A stretch of 47,889 nt of DNA, taken from assembly GCA_947625335.1 (NCBI GenBank), contig CANQNY010000005.1, positions 1 to 47,889 on the forward strand, written 5' to 3'. The position numbers and the translations under genes were made by a program. Origin of the DNA: an uncultured Clostridia bacterium. Lineage in GTDB: Bacteria > Bacillota > Clostridia > Oscillospirales > Ruminococcaceae. Positions 17,962-25,872 of the stretch are shown here, in pieces (within the stretch, counting starts at the first letter, position 1; each line of letters starts with the position of its first letter). A model generated the notes under the pieces. That model saw nothing but the letters and a program-made list of their open reading frames with translations. It was not told the origin of the DNA and ran no database searches.

Positions 17962-18207
17962 ATGCCGAATATAAAGTCTGCAAAGAAAAGAGTTCTGACC
18001 TCGAGGGCGAGAACTGAGGCCAATAAGGGCGCAAGATCCGCGTTGAGGACCGAGATCAAGAAGGCACGCGCTGAAGGCGCAGATGCCGCGGTGATAAAAT
18101 CCGCTGTCATCAGCGTTGACAAGGCAGCAGGCAAGGGTCTTATCCACAAGAATAAGGCAGCCCGCCTGAAATCGCAGCTTGCAAAGAAAGCAAACGCGAC
18201 CGACTGA
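17962..18207 (+). CDS. rpsT: 30S ribosomal protein S20
   Basis: S20 is a three-helix 16S rRNA-binding protein. I start at the ATG at 17962 (MPNIKSAKKRVLTSRARTE), preceded by GGAGGTG at 6 nt; the in-frame ATG at 17947 would include the ribosome-binding site itself. The 81-residue product ends KNKAARLKSQLAKKANATD, as typical S20. It has its own promoter and terminator and so is monocistronic. Confidence 0.97.
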   Translation: MPNIKSAKKRVLTSRARTEANKGARSALRTEIKKARAEGADAAVIKSAVISVDKAAGKGLIHKNKAARLKSQLAKKANATD

Positions 18208-18220
18208 CCGCAGCATTTAC

Positions 18221-18255
18221 GCCCGCAATCCTCAATGGTTGCGGGCTGTTGTTTT
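18221..18255 (+). terminator. terminator of rpsT
   Basis: GCCCGCAA (18221-18228) pairs with TTGCGGGC (18239-18246), followed by TGTTGTTTT. Confidence 0.8.
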
Positions 18256-18290
18256 AATGGTATGAACAGTAAAAGAAAGGGGAGGCGGCT

Positions 18291-18755
18291 ATGGAGATCA
18301 CAGATATAGACAGAATTGACGAGCTTTTGAATGAGGCGCGCGTGTGCAGGCTCGCGCTTTTTGACGGGGAATATCCGTATATTGTGCCGATGTGTTTCGG
18401 CTATGACCTTGACGGGGGAAAGCTGGAGCTTTATTTCCGCTGCGAGGAGCATGGTCACAAGCTGGAACTTCTTAAAATAAACAACAACGCGGCTTTTGAG
18501 ATAGACGAGCTTTCGGGGGTGACCCAAAGCGGGTCTTCGTTTGATTTCGAGGCTTGTTACCGCAGTATAACGGGAACGGGGCAGGTGGAGTTTGTGACGG
18601 GCATTGATAAACTTGCGGGACTTACGCACATTATGAAAAAATATATCAAAAACCCATCCGAAAACAAGCTTTCCGAGCAGACGGTAAATTCGTTTGCGGT
18701 GCTGAAACTTACCGCGGCGGAATTCTGCTGTAAGGAGAACCGACCCGACACATGA
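18291..18755 (+). CDS. pyridoxamine 5'-phosphate oxidase-like flavin split-barrel protein (NimA-like)
   Basis: A 154-residue protein of the FMN-binding split-barrel family. The N-terminal EICRLA-type stretch (here ARVCRLALFDGEYPYIVPMCFGYD), the FRCEEHGHKLELLKINNNAAFEID middle with the typical HxxHK-like segment, and the YRSITGTGQVEFV strand fit NimA/YraH-type proteins, which often bind FMN or haem and include nitroimidazole reductases. Substrate cannot be told from sequence. Its stop overlaps the start of the next gene (ATGA), so the two are translationally coupled. Preceded by AAAGGGGAGGCGGCT. Confidence 0.8.
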   Translation: MEITDIDRIDELLNEARVCRLALFDGEYPYIVPMCFGYDLDGGKLELYFRCEEHGHKLELLKINNNAAFEIDELSGVTQSGSSFDFEACYRSITGTGQVEFVTGIDKLAGLTHIMKKYIKNPSENKLSEQTVNSFAVLKLTAAEFCCKENRPDT

Positions 18756-20830
18756 ATAAACGCGATCTTTTCTATCAATTCAACGAATGGCGGGAGGACG
18801 GCGAACCCGAAAGGATAATCGACGCGATTTTAAAACTGCCGGACAGCAAAATGGACGACGATTATCTGACGTGGCTTGCGGAGTCCTATATCGACGCGGA
18901 GGAGTACAAAAAGGCTATTGCCGTGCTGGAAAGTCAGCGCAGGCGTATGGATGGCGATTACAAGTGGCATTTTCGTATGGCTCTGGCGTTAATTCACGCG
19001 TCGGAGGACGAAGAATGCAAGGACGACGAGGATCTTCGGCGAAATATACTCGTCCGTGCGAATGTAGCGCTTGCCCGCGGAATGAATATGAATCCACCGC
19101 CGTCGGTGCTTAAGACCGCCGATTATTATATGGAGCAAATTTCCGACGAGCTTGATGAGCTTGACGGGGTGGACAGCGATGAAAATGCCGACGAGGATAT
19201 TGAGGATTACGATGACGACGAGCTTGACGTTCTTGAAGAGCATATAAAAAAGCATTTTGGCAATTTTCCGACCGTTTACAGCGAAACCGACCCCAAGGAC
19301 ATTCGCTGCGATATTTGCATAATCCCGCCCACAAAGGAGCGCGATTATTTCACACTGATGACTATGGGAATGGGAGCGCACAGAATGAATATCCCGAAAC
19401 AGTTTTCGGATAATTCCTCCGACCGCGCGGAACTTCTTATCTGCCTGCCGCCCGACTGGAAAGTCGGCGAAAACACCGAGGAGTGGTTTTGGCCGTTTTC
19501 GCTGTTAAAGGGGCTTTCAAGGCTGCCGATAAACGGCGACACATGGCTCGGCTGGGGTCATTCGGTGGATAATATGACGCCGTTTGCCGGGAGCACTCGT
19601 TTGTGCGGCTCTCTGCTTATTCACCCCGAAGACGTTCCCAAGGACGCGGACGACTGCACCCTGCCAAACGGCGACATTGTGAATTTTTACGAGGTTATCC
19701 CGCTTTACCGCGATGAAATATGCTTTAAGTCCGAAAACGGCACCAAAACTCTTCTCGAACGTTTACATTCTCACGGCGTGGGGCATGTTGTCGATGTTTC
19801 CCGTTCAAGCTGCTGTGCGGAATTAAACTATGAAAACGACGATTATGTGCTGCTTGACTGCATTGAAAACCATTCAGACAAAATTGCCGAAAAAGGTCTG
19901 CCGCTCGATAAAATAAACGGCTGCAACCATATTGCAATTTTTCTAAGGTGGTGCATAGAACACGATCTTATGTTTGGCGAGTTCTACGAAAACTTCCCCG
20001 ATATAGCAGAGGACGTAAAATGCGGGAAAATGACGGATCTTCGCGGTTATTTTTTAGAATGTTTTGACGGGGCGATGCTGTCGCAGTATTTAAACCGCTG
20101 CGGAGCAAGGTTTGCGGATTATTATTACGATTGGGACAAAAAAGACCTTTCGCATTTCTATCCCGCGGACGTTGACCGCTATGCCGAGGATTATTTCGGC
20201 TCGGAGCGTTATGCGTCGGAGGAATTTAAAGACGAAGCGTATTTATTCGTGCCGTTTGATGAAGAATATTACAGAGGCTTGTCGAAATATATAGACAAGG
20301 CTTTTGATAAGTTTATGGCGGAGCTTAAAATCCAACGCCTAGGGTACAGCCGTCTGCTTGCCGCCGACGCAGAAAAGTATTTCGGGCTTTCGGTGAAATT
20401 TGTAACGACCGCGGACGAGACGTCCGAAAAAGAATTTGCCGCGGCGTTGTCGCAGTACAAACACCCGCAGCTTATTATTATCGACCCTTATCCGAGGATC
20501 TCGCGGGACGATCTTTCCGAGCTGTTTGAGAACGTTCTGACGGCGGACGCGGTTTTTGTCACAGCGGCTGTCGCGGATATTCCCGATATGGAAGAATGGG
20601 CGCGAAAGCAGCTCCCCTTTGCGGCTGTCGGAACGCTACCCTGCGACGAGCGCACAAAAAGGCTGCGCCAGGACATCGAAAAACGCTTTGGGGCGGATTT
20701 TTCAATTTTGACGTTTGACAGTATGCGCTCGGAGTTGTATTTGAAAAAAGACAACGATGAATATCTGCGCTTTTCCGACCGCGGAAACTATTTCGACGAC
20801 CCACGCTGCGCCGATATTCTTCCGGATTAG
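18752..20830 (+). CDS. multidomain protein with SUFU (suppressor of fused) domain
   Basis: A 692-residue cytosolic protein in at least four parts. Residues 1-135 form helical repeats resembling TPRs (YLTWLAESYIDAEEYKKAIAVL). A very acidic linker lies at about 135-165. Residues 175-345 are a SUFU domain: TLMTMGMGAHRMNIP, AELLICLPPDWKV, WPFSLLKGLSRLP, GDTWLGWGHSV, and EVIPLYRDEICFK. Residues 385-520 open with NHIAIFLRWCIEHDLM, a motif I associate with another SUFU-linked domain. Residues 530-692 resemble nothing I recognise. Bacterial SUFU proteins are often proposed as immunity proteins in polymorphic toxin systems; no toxin gene is seen nearby, so that role is only a possibility. Confidence 0.75.
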   Translation: MNKRDLFYQFNEWREDGEPERIIDAILKLPDSKMDDDYLTWLAESYIDAEEYKKAIAVLESQRRRMDGDYKWHFRMALALIHASEDEECKDDEDLRRNILVRANVALARGMNMNPPPSVLKTADYYMEQISDELDELDGVDSDENADEDIEDYDDDELDVLEEHIKKHFGNFPTVYSETDPKDIRCDICIIPPTKERDYFTLMTMGMGAHRMNIPKQFSDNSSDRAELLICLPPDWKVGENTEEWFWPFSLLKGLSRLPINGDTWLGWGHSVDNMTPFAGSTRLCGSLLIHPEDVPKDADDCTLPNGDIVNFYEVIPLYRDEICFKSENGTKTLLERLHSHGVGHVVDVSRSSCCAELNYENDDYVLLDCIENHSDKIAEKGLPLDKINGCNHIAIFLRWCIEHDLMFGEFYENFPDIAEDVKCGKMTDLRGYFLECFDGAMLSQYLNRCGARFADYYYDWDKKDLSHFYPADVDRYAEDYFGSERYASEEFKDEAYLFVPFDEEYYRGLSKYIDKAFDKFMAELKIQRLGYSRLLAADAEKYFGLSVKFVTTADETSEKEFAAALSQYKHPQLIIIDPYPRISRDDLSELFENVLTADAVFVTAAVADIPDMEEWARKQLPFAAVGTLPCDERTKRLRQDIEKRFGADFSILTFDSMRSELYLKKDNDEYLRFSDRGNYFDDPRCADILPD

Positions 20831-20861
20831 AGTTTTTTCGCAGCAAAATATTTTTTACCGC

Positions 20862-20890
20862 TTGCAATTTGCCGCCCTCCGTATTATAAT
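20862..20890 (+). promoter_or_regulatory. sigma-A promoter of the lipoprotein/HD operon
   Basis: -35 TTGCAA (20862-20867), 17-nt spacer, -10 TATAAT (20885-20890). The lipoprotein start codon is 43 bases downstream. Confidence 0.7.
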
Positions 20891-20932
20891 AAGAAAAAAC
20901 AGACGTTTCATCTCGTGAAAAAAGGAGGACTT

Positions 20933-21721
20933 ATGAAAAAATATCTTGCGGCAATAACGGTGCTTTGCCTTCTGCTTTGCGGGTGCGCGGATAACAAGAC
21001 CCCAAGCGGAGAGTCCGATTCCCAAAGCAGTACGCAGACTTTGTACAGCAACATTATAGAAAAACCCGCGCAGGTCGTGCTTTCCGAGGGGATAATCCCT
21101 GCGGCGGAGCAGTCCGAGCGCGTCGAGGGCGAAAGGCTGTCTTTTACCGCAAAGAACGTCTATTCGGACGGAGAATATTACTCGGTGGAGATTTCGGGCG
21201 TAAAGCTTGACGACGACGGCTCTGCGTCCGAGCTTGATACCACTTATATAAACGGTGTTTTGTACGGGGATTTCAGGCTGGATCTTATTTTTGAGGGAAC
21301 GCGTATAGGCAGCCTTAAGATAAACGTTCCGCGCGGGGATAAGTTTATGATACTTGACAGCGCGGCGGAAAACCTCTCCTACGGCTGCGAGGTGCTGTCA
21401 AATAAAACGGAATTCGACGCGGGCGAATATCCCGATATTATACAGCTTGATTTCTTTTTGCCGAACGAGGGCGAAATTCCCCAGTACGCTAGATTTTTCG
21501 CAGTCTTTGACAGCAGAATATGCGAGATACCCGTATACGAAAACGGCGTTTTGACAGCTCCGCGCGGCACGCATCTCGAAATGAAAAGCGCGGGACTTAT
21601 GATACAGCATCTTGTAGTTTCGGGCGGCAACGGATACGAAATTTCCAAGTATGAATACAAGTTCGATACGGAAAACAGGCGGCTTGTAAAACAAAAGGTC
21701 AAATTTTACGGTTGGGAGTAG
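20933..21721 (+). CDS. predicted lipoprotein of unknown function
   Basis: A 262-residue secreted lipoprotein. It begins MKKYLAAITVLCLLLCGCAD: a short basic stretch, a hydrophobic core and a lipobox (LLCGC) with the cysteine at residue 18, followed by a Ser/Gln-rich linker (about 20-45). The rest looks like a beta-rich domain (VEISGVKLDDDGSASELDTTY, then GDFRLDLIFEGTRIGSLKI). I do not recognise the family. The start is set at 20933 because AAAGGAGGA lies just before it; the GTG at 20915 would place this site inside the gene. The HD-domain gene follows after 4 bases, so they form an operon. Confidence 0.8.
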   Translation: MKKYLAAITVLCLLLCGCADNKTPSGESDSQSSTQTLYSNIIEKPAQVVLSEGIIPAAEQSERVEGERLSFTAKNVYSDGEYYSVEISGVKLDDDGSASELDTTYINGVLYGDFRLDLIFEGTRIGSLKINVPRGDKFMILDSAAENLSYGCEVLSNKTEFDAGEYPDIIQLDFFLPNEGEIPQYARFFAVFDSRICEIPVYENGVLTAPRGTHLEMKSAGLMIQHLVVSGGNGYEISKYEYKFDTENRRLVKQKVKFYGWE

Positions 21722-21725
21722 AAAA

Positions 21726-22322
21726 ATGTCTGATAAAGAAAAATTCCTGCAAATCTACAATGAAAAAATTAAGCGCGAGGGCGCGGACAAGCTGTTGGAT
21801 TTTCTCGAAAACAAAAGCGATTTTTTCACCGCGCCCGCGTCAACGCGCTATCACAACGCATACGAGGGCGGACTTTTGCGGCACTCGCTGAACGTTTACG
21901 AGTGCCTTTGCGCGTATTTAGAGCGCGAACGCGTGAAAAATACATACAAGCTCTCTGTGTCGGAGGAAACGGCGGCAGTTACGGCTCTGCTGCATGATAT
22001 TTGCAAGGTGAATTTCTACAAGGTGTCCTACCGCAACTCCAAAAACGACCAAACGGGGCAATGGGAGCGCGTCCCGTACTACACGATAAACGACACTCTT
22101 CCCTACGGTCACGGCGAAAAAAGCGTTTATATGATAAGCGGGTTTATAAAGCTCTCGCGCGAGGAGGCAATGGCTATTCGGTGGCATATGGGCTTTTCGG
22201 GCATCGAGGACAAAAACACCATCGGCGCGGCTTTGGAAAAGTACCCGTTAGCGTTCGCGCTGTCGGTAGCGGATATGGAGGCAAGTTATTTCCTTGAGGG
22301 CGAGGAAACGGCGGAAAATTGA
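21726..22322 (+). CDS. HD-domain metal-dependent phosphohydrolase
   Basis: A 198-residue cytosolic protein of the HD superfamily. It has the metal ligands H...HD...D in order: GGLLRHSLNVYECL (first His), ALLHDICKVNFYK (HD pair), then YGHGEKSVYMI and AIRWHMGFS (further histidines), and VADMEASYFL (final Asp). The layout resembles YhaM-type 3'-5' exoribonuclease HD domains but lacks the OB fold in front. Substrate is unknown; nucleotides or nucleic acids are likely for this family. It ends the operon, with a terminator 7 bases after the stop. Confidence 0.85.
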   Translation: MSDKEKFLQIYNEKIKREGADKLLDFLENKSDFFTAPASTRYHNAYEGGLLRHSLNVYECLCAYLERERVKNTYKLSVSEETAAVTALLHDICKVNFYKVSYRNSKNDQTGQWERVPYYTINDTLPYGHGEKSVYMISGFIKLSREEAMAIRWHMGFSGIEDKNTIGAALEKYPLAFALSVADMEASYFLEGEETAEN

Positions 22323-22328
22323 ATACAT

Positions 22329-22358
22329 AAGCGGCAAAGTAAAATTTGCCGCTTTTTT
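22329..22358 (+). terminator. terminator after the HD-domain gene
   Basis: AAGCGGCAAA (22329-22338) pairs with TTTGCCGCTT (22345-22354) around a 6-nt loop, followed by TTTT. A TATAAT at 22382-22387 follows and may be the -10 of dacF, but I see no good -35. Confidence 0.85.
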
Positions 22359-22439
22359 ATTTTAGCAATTTTTCCCTGTGATATAATTTCCGTTTTTGGG
22401 AGAAACTATTTCCGAATAAAAATTCGGGAGATGCCGGTT

Positions 22440-23573
22440 ATGAAAAAAATTCTATGTATCTTTACAGCCGCCGCAATTTTCTTTACGTTCAAATTGCCGC
22501 TTACAGCGAGAGCCGAAAGCGGTCCGCGCGCGGAAATACTCTTCGAGGCAAACACGGGGCAGATAATCTTTTCCAAAAATTCCGAGCAAAAGCTGCCCAT
22601 GGCGTCGATAACCAAGGAAATGTCGCTGCTGCTCTGGGCGGAGGATATCGAGGCGGGTAAACTGTCGCTCGACGAGCCTGTAAAAGCAAGTTCCAATGCC
22701 TCTGAGGCAGAAGGCTCGGTTATCTGGCTTTCGGCGGGAGAAACTCTCACCGCCGCAGAACTTCTCGAGGCGGTGATAGTAAGCTCCGCAAACGACGCGT
22801 GCATAGCCCTTGCCGAGCATACCGCAGGCAGCGAGGCGCAGTTCGTAAAACGTATGAACTCCCGCGCCGCCGAGCTTGAAATGACCAACACCCGCTATAC
22901 CAACTGCACGGGTTTAGACGACAGCGGTCATTACACCACGGCGCACGACATTGCGATCGTTACCGCGGAGCTTATGAAACACGAGGTCTATCGCGGGTGG
23001 ATGCTGACGTGGCTCGACTATCTTCGCGGCGGGGAGACCCAGCTTGTAAACACCAACAAGCTTGTACGAACGTATAAAGGTATGCTTGGCGGCAAAACGG
23101 GAACTACCGACAACGCGGGGTGCTGTCTTACCGCCTGCGCCGAACGCGGAGATATGCGGCTTGTCGCGGTCGCTTTAGGCTGCGAGAGCGACGATGAGCG
23201 TTTTTCGGCGGTGAAAGAGCTTTTGGACTACGGGTTTGACTCGTTTGAAAAATTCACTCCCGAAACGGACTATTCAAAGCTGAAACCGATAAAAGTCACA
23301 CGCGGCATTGACGATTTTATTGACCCCATAATCAAAAATCAAGGCTCGGACTGCATAATCAAAAAGGGCAGGGCGGCAGACGTTGAGTACGAATACACCT
23401 TTGTGGAACAATGCGACGCGCCCGTAAAAGCGGGGCAGTTTCTGGGAGAGTATCTTGTGACGCTGGACGGCGCGGAGGTTTTCCGCTCGGAAATAGTGGC
23501 GTCAAAGGACGTTCCGAAAATGAGTTTTTTCAGGTGTCTGGGGCTTATTTTCAAGGAAATAATTTCAATGTAA
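22440..23573 (+). CDS. dacF: D-alanyl-D-alanine carboxypeptidase, DacF-like (family S11)
   Basis: Trims the terminal D-Ala from peptidoglycan pentapeptides outside the membrane. Signal peptide: MKKILCIFTAAAIFFTF ending TARA-ES. The penicillin-binding motifs are all present: SITK (Ser56, Lys59), SAN (116-118) and KTG (219-221, in GGKTGTT). The STTK usual in this family is SITK here. After residue ~255 comes the C-terminal beta domain of PBP5/DacF. A hydrophobic/basic end (FFRCLGLIFKEIISM) could be the amphipathic membrane anchor. The start at 22440 is preferred to 22431 because GGGAG is 9 nt upstream. DacF in Bacillus acts in spore cortex formation; dacF versus dacA cannot be decided here. Confidence 0.9.
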   Translation: MKKILCIFTAAAIFFTFKLPLTARAESGPRAEILFEANTGQIIFSKNSEQKLPMASITKEMSLLLWAEDIEAGKLSLDEPVKASSNASEAEGSVIWLSAGETLTAAELLEAVIVSSANDACIALAEHTAGSEAQFVKRMNSRAAELEMTNTRYTNCTGLDDSGHYTTAHDIAIVTAELMKHEVYRGWMLTWLDYLRGGETQLVNTNKLVRTYKGMLGGKTGTTDNAGCCLTACAERGDMRLVAVALGCESDDERFSAVKELLDYGFDSFEKFTPETDYSKLKPIKVTRGIDDFIDPIIKNQGSDCIIKKGRAADVEYEYTFVEQCDAPVKAGQFLGEYLVTLDGAEVFRSEIVASKDVPKMSFFRCLGLIFKEIISM

Positions 23574-23673
23574 CTTTTTCTCAATTCTGCCAAAAACACG
23601 GAATAATTTCCGCCTGTTTTGCAAGAATAATTTTTGTTGAAAAATAAAAACTTTCGGTGAAAGGGTGTATAAA

Positions 23674-24624
23674 ATGTACAAAGCCTTGGCGGTTTTGGGA
23701 ATATGCGTTGCGGCAGCGATAATCATAAGCGGCATTCCGAACGCCGTGGAAAGCGCGGTCCCCGTGTCGGAAACGCTTTGCGCGAGTGCTCGCGGTTACT
23801 GCGAAAAAGCGGAGGGCAGCGGAGAAGTCGCTTTTTCAGAGCAGCATGAGATAACCTTCGCGCTTCCGCTGGTAATAGAAAAATTCAACGTCCGCGAGGG
23901 CGACGAAGTAAACGTCGGCGATACGATAGCCACCGTTGACAGAAAATCCTCCGCGTCGCTTATAGAAAGCCTCGGAAAGCTGCAGGCTCTCGCTATTTCG
24001 TCGGCGGATATTTCCACCGCCGCGGCATTGCTCCCCGAAACGATAACCTCCGATTGCTCGGGGCGGGTAATTGCCGTATCCGGCAGCGGAAAAGCCGTCC
24101 AGAGCGGCAGCAGCATAGCCACCGTTGCCAAAACCGACGATATTGAGATAACCGCCGCCGTAAGCGAGCTTGACATTTCAAAGGTTAAAGTCGGGCAAAA
24201 AGCGGAATTTACGCTTGCGGCGTACCCCGACGAGAGCTTTTCGGGGCATGTTTCCAAAATATCTCAAGCCGCGCGCAGCCGCTATAACGGAGCGGTTCTC
24301 GAAACAGTTCTTGATGTTGCGATAACTCCCGACAAGTCAGACGAACGCCTGAAATCGGGGCTTTCGGCGCAGGTGGAAATAATGCTCTCCGACCCGCGCG
24401 AGGTGCTTGTGCTGCCCTATTCGGCGATTTCCCAGGACGACGAGGGAGAATTCGTATATGTTTATGAAAATCAAAAAGCCGTTCGGAAAAATATCATCAC
24501 GGGCGCGGAGTTCTCCGACGGCGCGGAAATAAAGTCGGGTTTGGGCGAAAACGATATTATTTTCGCAAATCCCGAGGAAATTGCAAACAAAAGCTATGTC
24601 CGAGTAGCTGAGTTAGTGAAATAG
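23674..24624 (+). CDS. membrane-fusion (HlyD/MacA-like) protein of an efflux system
   Basis: A 316-residue extracytoplasmic adaptor anchored by one N-terminal span (ALAVLGICVAAAIIISGI). It shows the split biotinyl-lipoyl halves (IEKFNVREGDEVNVGDTIATVD and then SDCSGRVIAVSGSGKAVQSGSSIATVA), a short linking helix, and the beta-barrel (AAVSELDISKVKVGQKAEF ... GHVSKISQAA). The helical hairpin is very short compared with Gram-negative MacA, as expected without an outer membrane. AAGGG lies 8 nt before the ATG at 23674. The MacB-type permease starts 8 bases after the stop, so they work together. Confidence 0.85.
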   Translation: MYKALAVLGICVAAAIIISGIPNAVESAVPVSETLCASARGYCEKAEGSGEVAFSEQHEITFALPLVIEKFNVREGDEVNVGDTIATVDRKSSASLIESLGKLQALAISSADISTAAALLPETITSDCSGRVIAVSGSGKAVQSGSSIATVAKTDDIEITAAVSELDISKVKVGQKAEFTLAAYPDESFSGHVSKISQAARSRYNGAVLETVLDVAITPDKSDERLKSGLSAQVEIMLSDPREVLVLPYSAISQDDEGEFVYVYENQKAVRKNIITGAEFSDGAEIKSGLGENDIIFANPEEIANKSYVRVAELVK

Positions 24625-24632
24625 AGGTAACA

Positions 24633-25811
24633 ATGACGATAACCAAAACCCTTGTCAATATATTCCGCAGCAAGACCCGCTCGCTGCTTACAATGGCGGG
24701 AACTGCGGTGGGAGTTTTCGCGGTGGTGCTTATATCAACGGTGGGTTCGGTGGGAACTTCGGAAGTCAGCAAAACGCTTATAACCATGGGAGTTGACACC
24801 CTGCTTATCCAGACCGCCGACAACGCCGTGTCCGTAACGCTTACCGACGACGACGTAAACACTGTGCGCAAAATCGACGGCGTAGACGATGTTATGCCGC
24901 TTATGGCAAGTATGACCGAGTCGCATATTCTTGACCGCCGCCTTGACTGCTACGTCTGGGGTGTGGACAAGTCCGCCGACCGCCTAATTTCTCTTACAGC
25001 CGCTCATGGCAGGCTTATAAACAACGCCGACTGCGCCAAGCGCGCGAAAGTGTGCGTGATAGACGAGCAGTTCGCGCTGCAAAGCTACGGCAGGAGCAAC
25101 ATTGTCGGCAAAAAAATGCGCTTGTTTTTAGGCGGCAAGTATCACGAATTTGAAATAGCGGGCGTAGCAAAATCGGGTCTTTCCTCACTTCAGGGAATGC
25201 TTTCAAACATAATGCCGGGATTTATGTATATCCCGATAACCACCATGCAGCAGCTGTGCGGGCGTTCGACATACGACAAAATCGCCGTAAAGCTCACCGA
25301 TATGAACGCCGACCCCGCGATAGTTACCAAAATAACCGACGAACTTTGCCGCGTAAACGACTGCGCCGACGGTTACACCTGCAATAATCTGCTCTCGCAA
25401 AAGGGTCAGCTTGACGATATTTTGTCGATTGTCACGACAGCTTTGTCGCTGGTTGCGGGAATTTCGCTTGTCGTATCGGGGATTTCGGTTATGACAACCA
25501 TGATGATGAGCGTGGGCGAACGCACCCGCGAGATCGGCGTGAAAAAGGCTATCGGCGCGAAAAAACGCGATATTTGCGGAGAATTTCTCTGCGAAAGCGT
25601 TATCCTGACGCTGCTCGGGAGCGTTGCCGGAATTGCGGCGGGAATTCTTGTGTCGGGGATAGGCTGTTTTATAGCGAAAGTGCCGTTTACGGTAAAGCTC
25701 GGCGCGCTTATCTTCCCCGCGCTTGCCTCTGCGGCAACGGGCGCGGTGTTCGGAGCGTACCCCGCGGTGAAAGCGTCAAAGCTCAATCCCGCCGAGGCGT
25801 TGAGGTTTTAA
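24633..25811 (+). CDS. ABC transporter permease, MacB/FtsX family
   Basis: A 392-residue membrane protein with the FtsX topology: one N-terminal span (LLTMAGTAVGVFAVVLISTVG), a large extracytoplasmic domain (about 45-270), then three spans, with the conserved RTREIGVKKAIGAKKRDI coupling segment between spans 2 and 3 and the end PAVKASKLNPAEALRF. Such permeases normally pair with a LolD/MacB-type ATPase, but none is encoded on either side; the ATPase must come from elsewhere. The pairing with the membrane-fusion protein suggests export of a peptide, drug or lipid-like molecule. Confidence 0.9.
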   Translation: MTITKTLVNIFRSKTRSLLTMAGTAVGVFAVVLISTVGSVGTSEVSKTLITMGVDTLLIQTADNAVSVTLTDDDVNTVRKIDGVDDVMPLMASMTESHILDRRLDCYVWGVDKSADRLISLTAAHGRLINNADCAKRAKVCVIDEQFALQSYGRSNIVGKKMRLFLGGKYHEFEIAGVAKSGLSSLQGMLSNIMPGFMYIPITTMQQLCGRSTYDKIAVKLTDMNADPAIVTKITDELCRVNDCADGYTCNNLLSQKGQLDDILSIVTTALSLVAGISLVVSGISVMTTMMMSVGERTREIGVKKAIGAKKRDICGEFLCESVILTLLGSVAGIAAGILVSGIGCFIAKVPFTVKLGALIFPALASAATGAVFGAYPAVKASKLNPAEALRF

Positions 25812-25817
25812 AAAAGA

Positions 25818-25847
25818 AAAGCGGACTGCCCGAAAGCAGCCCGCTTT
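25818..25847. terminator. bidirectional terminator between the permease and the surface-protein gene
   Basis: AAAGCGG-A-CTGC pairs with GCAG-C-CCGCTTT (one A/C mismatch, 6-nt loop). T-runs lie on both sides, and both genes converge on it. Confidence 0.75.
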
Positions 25848-25872
25848 ATTATGGAGAATTCAAGATGAACGA

